Below are positions 6,058 to 11,973 of a stretch of 11,973 nt of DNA, piece after piece. A model generated the notes under the pieces. It was not told the DNA's origin. It did not search any database and saw only the letters and a program-made list of their open reading frames with translations. The translations under genes and the position numbers were made by a program. The stretch's first letter is position 1. Each line of letters starts with the position of its first letter. This DNA is from Clostridiaceae bacterium UBA4839 (GTDB lineage: Bacteria; Bacillota; Clostridia; Clostridiales; Caloramatoraceae), in contig DHEX01000116.1 of NCBI GenBank assembly GCA_002400085.1, positions 1 to 11,973 of the forward strand, given 5' to 3'.

Positions 6058-7000
6058 AGTATTATTGATGATACCTCAGCTTTTCATATTAAGTATAATT
6101 GTTTTTGCCCTTGGTCAGGCAATGCCTGGAGATCCTTTTACAGGGCTAATAACTCCTCAAACAAAGCCTGAAGCTATTGAGGCATTAAGAGAAAAAGCTG
6201 GACTAAATAATCCAATACCTGTTCAGTATAAGGATTGGATGGTTAGGATTCTCAGGGATGGAAACTTTGGTCAATCTTATACCTACAAAATGCCTGTTAG
6301 TACATTAGTAGGTAATAGAGTAGCAAATACATTATGGTTATCATTATTAACTGTAATATTAATATATTTAATTGCTATACCACTTGGTATTAATGCGGGG
6401 AGGTATCAGGATTCTGCGTTTGACAAGGGAGTGGTAATATACAACTTTATTAGCTATGCAATCCCTTCATTTATATTAGGTTTAATATTTTTGCTAGTAT
6501 TTGGATATAAGTTACACTGGTTTCCAACTGGAGGTTCCGTTGATCTTGGATTTAAGAAAGGGACATTTGATTATGCTATGAATAAATTATACCATATGAT
6601 TTTACCTGCAATTACAGGTGCTGTATTAGGAACTACTGGAACTATACAGTACCTTAGAAATGAAGTAATTGATGCTAAAACACAGGATTATGTAAAAACA
6701 GCAAGAAGCAAAGGGGTTCCAACAGATAAGGTTTATTCCCATCATATATTTAGGAATTCATTTCTCCCAATAGCTGCATTCTTGGGATTTACTATAACTG
6801 GGCTCTTAAGCGGCTCTGTTTTTATTGAAACAATTTTTAGTTATCCAGGTATGGGTGAGCTATTTATTTCATCCATTAATAGCAGAGATTATGCAGTTAT
6901 GAATACTTTGGTTTTGCTGTATGGATTCTTAACACTTCTTGGAAGTTTGCTGTCAGATATAATCATGACAATTGTTGATCCAAGAATAAGAATAGAGTAG
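6035..7000 (+). CDS. oppB: Oligopeptide ABC transporter permease OppB
   Basis: Integral membrane subunit forming half of the peptide channel with OppC. 321 residues, typical. The N-terminal helix (about 9-29) is followed by the family motif PGDPF (31-35), then helices near 97-119, 133-157, 187-206, 243-265 and 289-311. The cytoplasmic EAA loop that contacts the ATPases is at about 219-245 (YVKTARSKGVP). The conserved ETIFSYPGMG is at 265-274. ATG at 6035 is preceded by AAGGAGGA (6019-6026), a near-perfect site lying inside the oppF coding region; the genes overlap by 23 nt. It belongs to the binding-protein-dependent transport inner membrane family of Opp/Dpp type. Confidence 0.95.
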   Translation: MWKTVLRRVLLMIPQLFILSIIVFALGQAMPGDPFTGLITPQTKPEAIEALREKAGLNNPIPVQYKDWMVRILRDGNFGQSYTYKMPVSTLVGNRVANTLWLSLLTVILIYLIAIPLGINAGRYQDSAFDKGVVIYNFISYAIPSFILGLIFLLVFGYKLHWFPTGGSVDLGFKKGTFDYAMNKLYHMILPAITGAVLGTTGTIQYLRNEVIDAKTQDYVKTARSKGVPTDKVYSHHIFRNSFLPIAAFLGFTITGLLSGSVFIETIFSYPGMGELFISSINSRDYAVMNTLVLLYGFLTLLGSLLSDIIMTIVDPRIRIE

Positions 7001-7012
7001 GGGGTAGCAAAT

Positions 7013-7969
7013 ATGAGCAAAAATGAAGTAAATGTACAAACTGGCAATTCTAAAGTGAACGTAAAAATTGTTACCTCTGAAGATGAGAAAGCATTAAAAG
7101 CCCTAAGCGAGGTTCCATCTTTTCATGAGGTACTAAAAAAAGAGTTCAAAGTTGATAAACTTGCAACAGTTTGTTTAATTATATTGATTATTATTTTTGC
7201 TGCTGTTATGATTGGGTCTTTTATTTTAAATCAAGATGAAGTTATGAAAATAAGTTTAAGAAATAAATTTAAGCCACCATCAAAAGAATTCATTTTGGGA
7301 ACAGATATCGGAGGCAGATCCATAATAGGACAATTGTTAATAGGCGGCAGGAATTCTATTTTAATAGGTTTTGCTGTTACTATATTGACTACTATAATAG
7401 GTACAATCGTTGGGTTAATAGTTGGCTATTATGGAGGAAAAGTTGACAACATAATAATGAGAATATGTGATTTTATTACAGTCCTGCCTACCACGCTGCT
7501 TATTATTACGTTTGTAGTAGTCATTCCTAATTATAATATGGGGCATTTTATATTTATTATGACTATATTTTATTGGGTAGGCATGACCAGATTAGTTAGA
7601 AGCAAGGCATTATCAGAAAGCAGAAGAGACTATGTAAATGCTTCAAAAGTAATGGGTACAAATGATTTTAAAATTATGTTTAATGGTATATTGCCAAACA
7701 TTAGCTCAATTATTATTTGTGATTTAATATTATCCTTTGCTGGCAATATTGGAATTGAAACTGGGCTGACATTTTTAGGATTTGGATTACCGCCTTCAAC
7801 ACCTTCACTGGGAACTTTAGTTGGTTATGCCAGAACTCCTGGTGCAATGTCTGATAAATTATGGTTATGGTTACCTGCATCATTATTCATATTAGTAATG
7901 ATGCTGTGTATAAATTATGTCGGGCAAGCAGTTAAAAGAGCGTCCGATGCAAAACAAAGATTAGGATAG
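7013..7969 (+). CDS. oppC: Oligopeptide ABC transporter permease OppC
   Basis: The partner permease of OppB. 318 residues. A cytoplasmic N-terminal extension of about 45 residues precedes the first helix (about 48-71). The OppC motif with ILGTDIGGRS is at 94-103. The EAA loop lies near 207-229 (YVNASKVMGTNDF). GLTFLGFGLPPSTPSLG (251-267) is characteristic of OppC/DppC. Further helices lie near 114-138, 158-172, 177-192, 231-245 and 286-304. AGGGGG (6999-7004) overlaps the oppB stop and lies 8 nt before the ATG. The gap to oppB is 12 nt and to oppA 16 nt, both consistent with one operon. Confidence 0.95.
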   Translation: MSKNEVNVQTGNSKVNVKIVTSEDEKALKALSEVPSFHEVLKKEFKVDKLATVCLIILIIIFAAVMIGSFILNQDEVMKISLRNKFKPPSKEFILGTDIGGRSIIGQLLIGGRNSILIGFAVTILTTIIGTIVGLIVGYYGGKVDNIIMRICDFITVLPTTLLIITFVVVIPNYNMGHFIFIMTIFYWVGMTRLVRSKALSESRRDYVNASKVMGTNDFKIMFNGILPNISSIIICDLILSFAGNIGIETGLTFLGFGLPPSTPSLGTLVGYARTPGAMSDKLWLWLPASLFILVMMLCINYVGQAVKRASDAKQRLG

Positions 7970-7985
7970 TAAAGGGGGATCAAAA

Positions 7986-9815
7986 ATGAAAAAAAGCTGG
8001 AAGATCATTGTTCAATTATTATTGGTAACGTCACTTTTAATGGCATCCTGTGGTAAAAAACAAAGTACAGAGGATCCAAACAAATCCAAAAAAGGTGAAG
8101 AAAAACAAAAGATATTAGATGCATCAGGTACAATAGAGTTGCCTTATCCATTATGTGTTAAAAAGGATGGGAAAACAGTTGGAGGAACTCTAAATATTGC
8201 AGAGCCAAGTTCCACACCTTTTGAAGGGATATTTAACTCATTTTTGCAGGAGACTACGACTGATCAAGATTTATGTCAACCAATGTGGGGGGTCTTTATG
8301 AAATCTGGTCCAAACAATGAAATTGTAGATGGTGGTTATTGCAATGTCAAATTTGATAAGGATGCAAAGACAGCAACCTACGAGCTTAATAAAAAATTAA
8401 CTTGGTCTGATGGTGTACCAGTAACTTCTGATGACTTAATATTTGTATACAACTGTATAGCAAATAAAGATTATACAGGTGTAAGATATGATAGTGATTA
8501 TCAGAATGTTGTAGGTATAGAAGAATATCATGATGGTAAAGCAAATACTATTTCAGGGCTCAAAAAGATTGATGATAAGACATTACAAGTAACTTTTAAG
8601 GAATTTTATCCAGGCATTTTATGGGGTGCAGGGCTTACTTATAATGTTGAACCAGAACACTATTTGAAGGATGTTCCACTAAAGGATATGGAGAGTAGTG
8701 ATAAAGTTAGATTAAAACCTCTATCCTGTGGACCATTTGTGGTATCTAATATAGTACCAGGTGAATCAGTAGAATATGTTCCAAATCCACATTGGTTTGG
8801 TGAGAAGCCTAAACTTGATAAGATTGTATACAAAAGAGCTAACCCAGATATTATTGTAGAGGCATTGAAATCAGGAGAATTTGATGTTGTTGATGGATTA
8901 CCTGCAGATCATTATAATGAGTATAAGGATTTAAGCAACATTACATTATTATCTAATGTAGAGAGAACTGTTGATTATATTGGTTTCAAACTTGGAAAAT
9001 GGGATACTAAAACTGGTCAAGTTGTAATGGATCCAAACATGAAAATGTCTGATGTTAAGCTGAGAGAAGCAATTGCCTATGCTGCGAATACTAAAGAAGT
9101 ATCAACTCAGTTCTATAATGGTTTAAGAATACCAGCTAACACATTGCTGGATCCAGGACATTCAACTTTCTGGGACGCTAAACAAGAAGGATATAAATAC
9201 AATCCAGAAAAGGCAAAAAAAATTCTTGATGAAGCTGGCTATGTTGATAAGGATGGAGATGGAATGAGGGAGGATCCAAAGGGCAACAAATTAAAGATCA
9301 ATTTCCTTGCAAGGACAGGCGGAGATATAGCTGAACCGTTAGCACAATTCTATATTCAATGTTGGAGAGGTGTTGGATTGGATGTTGGATTACAAAATGG
9401 AAGATTGATAGAGTCTAATGCTTTCTATGACATGATTGAAGCTGATGATCCAGGTATTGATATATTTATGGCAGGTTGGGGAATGGGTTCAAATCCTGAT
9501 CCATCAGGATTATATGGAAGGAAAGCTCAATTTAATTTTGAAAGGTATGCATCAGAAGCAAATGATAAATATTTAAAAGCTATTGCTTCTGAAGATGCAT
9601 TTGGAAAAGATGGAATTGATAATGACTATTTAGTCAAAGCATATAAGGATTGGCAAGCTAATATGGTTAAAGATGTTCCAGCATTTCCAACTGATTATAG
9701 GCTTCATGTAACAGGAATTAATAACAGAGTTAATTATTGGGATTTGAACACAGTTAGTGATTGGGGCTGGGAGAAAGTCGGTTTATTATTGGATACTCCA
9801 GAAAAGGCAAAATAG
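7986..9815 (+). CDS. oppA: Oligopeptide-binding lipoprotein OppA (solute-binding protein family 5)
   Basis: Extracellular receptor that captures peptides and delivers them to OppBC. 609 residues, in the range of Gram-positive OppA. A lipoprotein signal peptide is clear: MKKSWK, a hydrophobic core (7-18), then MASC with Cys22 as the lipidated residue. A short Lys/Glu/Ser-rich linker (23-40) follows. Family 5 features include WSDGVPVTSDDLIF (140-153), YVPNPHWFGEKP (264-275), GWGMGSNPDPSGLYG (497-511) and VPAFPTDYRLHV (564-575). DKDGDGMRED (421-430) resembles a calcium-binding loop, a common feature of this family. Strong site AAAGGGGG precedes the ATG at 7986. It is the last gene of the operon, followed by a hairpin at 9855. 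Which peptides it binds, and whether other solutes are carried, cannot be read from sequence. Confidence 0.96.
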   Translation: MKKSWKIIVQLLLVTSLLMASCGKKQSTEDPNKSKKGEEKQKILDASGTIELPYPLCVKKDGKTVGGTLNIAEPSSTPFEGIFNSFLQETTTDQDLCQPMWGVFMKSGPNNEIVDGGYCNVKFDKDAKTATYELNKKLTWSDGVPVTSDDLIFVYNCIANKDYTGVRYDSDYQNVVGIEEYHDGKANTISGLKKIDDKTLQVTFKEFYPGILWGAGLTYNVEPEHYLKDVPLKDMESSDKVRLKPLSCGPFVVSNIVPGESVEYVPNPHWFGEKPKLDKIVYKRANPDIIVEALKSGEFDVVDGLPADHYNEYKDLSNITLLSNVERTVDYIGFKLGKWDTKTGQVVMDPNMKMSDVKLREAIAYAANTKEVSTQFYNGLRIPANTLLDPGHSTFWDAKQEGYKYNPEKAKKILDEAGYVDKDGDGMREDPKGNKLKINFLARTGGDIAEPLAQFYIQCWRGVGLDVGLQNGRLIESNAFYDMIEADDPGIDIFMAGWGMGSNPDPSGLYGRKAQFNFERYASEANDKYLKAIASEDAFGKDGIDNDYLVKAYKDWQANMVKDVPAFPTDYRLHVTGINNRVNYWDLNTVSDWGWEKVGLLLDTPEKAK

Positions 9816-9843
9816 TAAAACTTTATTTTATTTCTTAATGATG

Positions 9844-9849
9844 TATAAT
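9844..9849 (+). promoter_or_regulatory. Possible -10 element between oppA and fetA
   Basis: TATAAT preceded by TG, about 90 bp upstream of the fetA ATG. No good -35 is seen 16-18 bp upstream. If used, transcription would start at about the first base of the following hairpin. A second candidate, TATAAA at 9909-9914, lies after the hairpin, also without a -35. Confidence 0.25.
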
Positions 9850-9854
9850 AAAGA

Positions 9855-9897
9855 TACCACCGCATATTTAGTTTAATGATGCGGTGGTAAATTTTTT
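9855..9897 (+). terminator. Rho-independent terminator of the opp operon
   Basis: TACCACCGCAT (9855-9865) and ATGCGGTGGTA (9879-9889) form a perfect 11-bp stem with a 13-nt loop, followed by AA and six T (9892-9897). It lies 39 nt after the oppA stop and 37 nt before fetA. Confidence 0.85.
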
Positions 9898-9934
9898 AAA
9901 TTGTCTACTATAAAATACACAGGAGGAAAAATAT

Positions 9935-10591
9935 ATGTCAATACTAGAGTTTTCCAACGTCTCCTTTTCTAATGAGGGGAAAAGCATATTGAAAAATTTA
10001 AATATACGTATAGAATCTAGAGATTACATATCTATAGTGGGGCCCTCTGGCAGTGGGAAAAGTACATTTTTAAAACTATGCAACAACTTAATTAGTCCCA
10101 GTGAAGGAAATATATCATTTAATAATAAAAATGTATCAGAATACAACCCCATAGAATTGAGAAAGGAAATTGCATATTGCTTTCAAATGCCTCATTTATT
10201 CGGCGATACTGTAATGGATAATCTAAGCTTTCCCTTCAAAATACGTAACAAAAAAGTGGATATGGATAGAATAAAATATTTATTTTCCTTATTTAGTATG
10301 GATGAAGAATTTATAGATGAAAAGGTGTTAAATCTTTCCGGTGGGGAAAAGCAGAGAATTGCTCTTATGAGAACGCTGATGTTTACTCCAGAAGTTCTTC
10401 TTTTAGATGAAGTTACTTCTGCACTTGATAGTGAAAATACCTTAATAGTTGAAAATATTATTAATAAATTAAATAATGAAGGTTCTACAGTACTTTGGGT
10501 AACCCATAATGATGAGCAGAGTATAAAATATGCAAATAAACTTTTAACTTTGGAAAATGGTGAAATAAAATCTTTGGAGGTGTTAAAATGA
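9935..10591 (+). CDS. fetA: FetA-like ABC transporter ATP-binding protein (YbbL family, putative iron export)
   Basis: ATPase of a two-gene ABC transporter related to E. coli FetA (YbbL), which with FetB exports iron and protects against peroxide stress. 218 residues, the family length. Motifs: Walker A GPSGSGKST (36-44), Q-loop Gln84 followed by the FetA-specific MPHLFGDTVMDNLSFPF (85-101), signature LSGGEKQR (134-141), Walker B VLLLDEVTSALD (154-165) and H-loop His191. The neighbouring FetB confirms the assignment. AGGAGG (9921-9926) lies 8 nt before the ATG. The end overlaps fetB by four bases (ATGA). The function in iron export is by family; the substrate in this organism is inferred. No Fur-like operator was recognised. 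Confidence 0.9.
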   Translation: MSILEFSNVSFSNEGKSILKNLNIRIESRDYISIVGPSGSGKSTFLKLCNNLISPSEGNISFNNKNVSEYNPIELRKEIAYCFQMPHLFGDTVMDNLSFPFKIRNKKVDMDRIKYLFSLFSMDEEFIDEKVLNLSGGEKQRIALMRTLMFTPEVLLLDEVTSALDSENTLIVENIINKLNNEGSTVLWVTHNDEQSIKYANKLLTLENGEIKSLEVLK

Positions 10592-11349
10592 ATAGTGGCG
10601 CTACTTTGAGTACTTCATCACTTATTATTGCCTCCTCTTTAGTTCTTATATCCCTATTTTTTTCTTATTATCAAAAGCTTAATTTGGAGAAGGAAACCAT
10701 AATAGGAGTAATTCGAGCCATAGTTCAGCTCACTATTGTAGGATATTTACTTAATTTTATTTTCGGACTAAAAAATCCTTTCTTTACAACCCTATTACTT
10801 CTCTTTATGACTACAAATGCATCTTTTAATGCATCAAAAAGAGGAAAGGGAATAAAAAATGGATTCCTAATATCCTTTATTGCTATAGGTATTGGTGCTT
10901 TTATAACCTTATTTATACTAGTTGTTTCTGGTGCAATAAAGTACGAACCCTATCAAATTATACCTATTGGTGGAATGATTATAAGCAATGCCATGGTAGC
11001 TATAGGGCTCTGTTATAAACAGCTTTTAAGTAATTTTAAAAATAAACGTGAAGAAGTGGAAACAAAACTTGCTTTAGGGGCAGATATATTACCTTCCTCT
11101 ATAGAAATAATAAGAGATGCTATAAAAACTGGAATGCTGCCTACTATTGACTCTATGAAAACCTTAGGAATAGTGGCTCTGCCAGGTATGATGACAGGTT
11201 TAATCCTTGCAGGAACATCTCCCATTGAGGCCGTAAAATTTCAAATACTGGTTACATTTATGATGTTATCCACTACCTCCATTGCTTCATTTTTAGCTTG
11301 TTACCTTGCTTATAAAGGATTTTTTAATGGAAGGAAGCAATTGATTTAA
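10588..11349 (+). CDS. fetB: FetB-like ABC transporter permease (UPF0014/YbbM family)
   Basis: Membrane subunit partner of FetA. 253 residues, close to the 255-260 usual for the family. About seven helices are seen, near 9-27, 40-59, 64-80, 92-116, 123-143, 191-208 and 216-241. Family hallmarks are EKETIIGVIRAIVQL (34-48), the cytoplasmic EVETKLALGAD (156-166) and MLPTIDSMKTLGIVALPGMM (183-202), which is the most conserved stretch of FetB proteins. GGAGG (10576-10580) lies 7 nt before the ATG, and the start overlaps the fetA stop as ATGA, indicating translational coupling. It is convergent with the aldo/keto reductase gene. Confidence 0.92.
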   Translation: MNSGATLSTSSLIIASSLVLISLFFSYYQKLNLEKETIIGVIRAIVQLTIVGYLLNFIFGLKNPFFTTLLLLFMTTNASFNASKRGKGIKNGFLISFIAIGIGAFITLFILVVSGAIKYEPYQIIPIGGMIISNAMVAIGLCYKQLLSNFKNKREEVETKLALGADILPSSIEIIRDAIKTGMLPTIDSMKTLGIVALPGMMTGLILAGTSPIEAVKFQILVTFMMLSTTSIASFLACYLAYKGFFNGRKQLI

Positions 11350-11352
11350 TTA

Positions 11353-11372
11353 ACAATAACCACAGTTATTGT
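11353..11372 (+). terminator. Weak hairpin just after fetB
   Basis: ACAATAAC and GTTATTGT form a perfect 8-bp, A+T-rich stem around CACA, four bases after the fetB stop. There is no clear T-tract, so it is more likely a 3' stabilising stem than the main terminator, which is the next hairpin. Confidence 0.4.
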
Positions 11373-11390
11373 ATTTATCCTTGAAAAATA

Positions 11391-11421
11391 AAAGTGCCTA
11401 AGATTAACTTAGGCATTTTTT
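11391..11421. terminator. Bidirectional terminator between fetB and the aldo/keto reductase gene
   Basis: TGCCTAAG (11395-11402) and CTTAGGCA (11408-11415) form an 8-bp stem, extended by a G-U and A-T pairs outside. Plus-strand RNA is followed by six T (11416-11421); on the minus strand the flanking AAAA-rich sequence (11383-11393) gives U-rich RNA. The stop codon of the minus-strand gene (11406-11404) lies in the loop. Confidence 0.8.
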
Positions 11422-11973
11422 AACTTCTTCAAGTAAATTTCTTATTGGAAGCTTTTGAGGACAGGCTTTTTCACATTTTCCGCATTTAACACATCTTGAG
11501 GCATCCTTTTTTTCTTGCACTAAATCTTTATATTCACCTTTATAATATTCAGTATCATTATACATAAAAGATTGATTGTAAACTGAAAAGTTTTCAGGAA
11601 TATTAACCCCAGAAGGGCAGGGCATACAGTATTTGCAGCTTGTACATGGAATTTGTGATAAGGACAAAAATGCATCCTTAACATTTTTAATTATCCCTAA
11701 ATCTTCTTCAGTCATTGAATTAACATGGGCATCTTCAGCTATTTTAATATTTTCATCTACTTCATCCAAACTTCCCATTCCACTTAATACAACTGATACT
11801 TCAGGATGATTCCATACCCATCTTAATGCCCAGTCAGCAGGAGACCTTTTGATTTTTGACTTTTGGAATTCACCTGTTATCTTTGAAGAAAGATTTTTTA
11901 CAAGCTTTCCTCCCCTTAAAGGTTCCATTATTACTATACCCATATTTTTGGATGCTGCATACTTTAAACCTTC
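11404..11973 (-). CDS. Aldo/keto reductase with C-terminal double [4Fe-4S] domain (5' end outside window)
   Basis: The C-terminal 189 residues are visible; the frame is open to base 11973, so the true start lies beyond the edge and the internal ATG at 11943 should not be taken as the start. Visible residues 1-85 are the end of the reductase barrel: EGLKYAASKNMGIVIMEPLR, then ADWALRWVWNHPEVSVVLSGM and SLDEVDEN, which form part of the NAD(P)H site. A ferredoxin-like region follows with Cys at 110, 113, 116 and 119 (CxxCxxCxxCP) and at 161, 164, 167 and 171 (CxxCxxCxxxCP), enough for two [4Fe-4S] clusters. This fusion is common in clostridia and other anaerobes and is thought to link electron transfer to carbonyl reduction; the substrate is unknown. 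The catalytic Asp-Tyr-Lys-His set lies in the missing N-terminal half. The gene is convergent with fetB. Confidence 0.93.
   Translation of the reverse strand, partial: EGLKYAASKNMGIVIMEPLRGGKLVKNLSSKITGEFQKSKIKRSPADWALRWVWNHPEVSVVLSGMGSLDEVDENIKIAEDAHVNSMTEEDLGIIKNVKDAFLSLSQIPCTSCKYCMPCPSGVNIPENFSVYNQSFMYNDTEYYKGEYKDLVQEKKDASRCVKCGKCEKACPQKLPIRNLLEEVKKCLS

Noticed and set aside
11013..11225. 70-codon minus-strand open frame
   Set aside because: It is antisense within fetB, which has all family hallmarks and a coupled start.

Overview
The window looks like chromosomal DNA of a low-GC Gram-positive anaerobe of the class Clostridia. The base composition is strongly A+T-rich. Ribosome binding sites are strong (AGGAGG or GGGGG type), the oligopeptide-binding protein is a lipoprotein, and the aldo/keto reductase carries a double [4Fe-4S] domain typical of anaerobes. 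Species cannot be told from the sequence.

Layout. (1) 1-2030, minus strand: a YdcZ-type small membrane protein followed 14 nt later by a large sugar nucleotidyltransferase with left-handed beta-helix repeats and the start of a phosphohexomutase-like domain. The second gene runs off the left edge. (2) 2176-2465: a GC-richer 290-bp block bounded by inverted 24-bp ends, each containing a palindrome, with a third palindrome copy and a 20-bp hairpin inside. It resembles a miniature inverted-repeat element and touches the 3' end of the next gene. (3) 2462-3511, minus strand: a membrane-anchored protein with the endonuclease/exonuclease/phosphatase (EEP) fold in which most catalytic positions are substituted. 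(4) 3512-4088: a 577-bp A+T-rich divergent intergenic region with a good sigma-A-like promoter for the next operon and possible gene debris. (5) 4089-9815, plus strand: a complete five-gene oligopeptide ABC transporter operon in the order oppD-oppF-oppB-oppC-oppA, with overlapping or closely packed genes, ended by a hairpin. (6) 9935-11349, plus strand: fetA-fetB, an ATPase/permease pair related to the FetAB iron exporter, overlapping by ATGA. (7) 11404-11973, minus strand: the C-terminal part of an aldo/keto reductase with two [4Fe-4S] motifs, convergent with fetB and sharing a bidirectional terminator with it.

How the genes work together. OppA binds peptides outside the membrane, OppB and OppC form the channel, and OppD and OppF drive import. 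FetA and FetB form a separate two-gene transporter. The left-hand genes (nucleotide-sugar synthesis, a small transporter, the degenerate EEP protein) have no evident functional link to the transporters.

The window is mostly conventional. The points most worth checking are the palindromic element and its stem conservation, the catalytically degenerate EEP protein, and the mutase-like domain lacking its phosphoserine loop. I see no clear sign of a wholly new multi-gene system.
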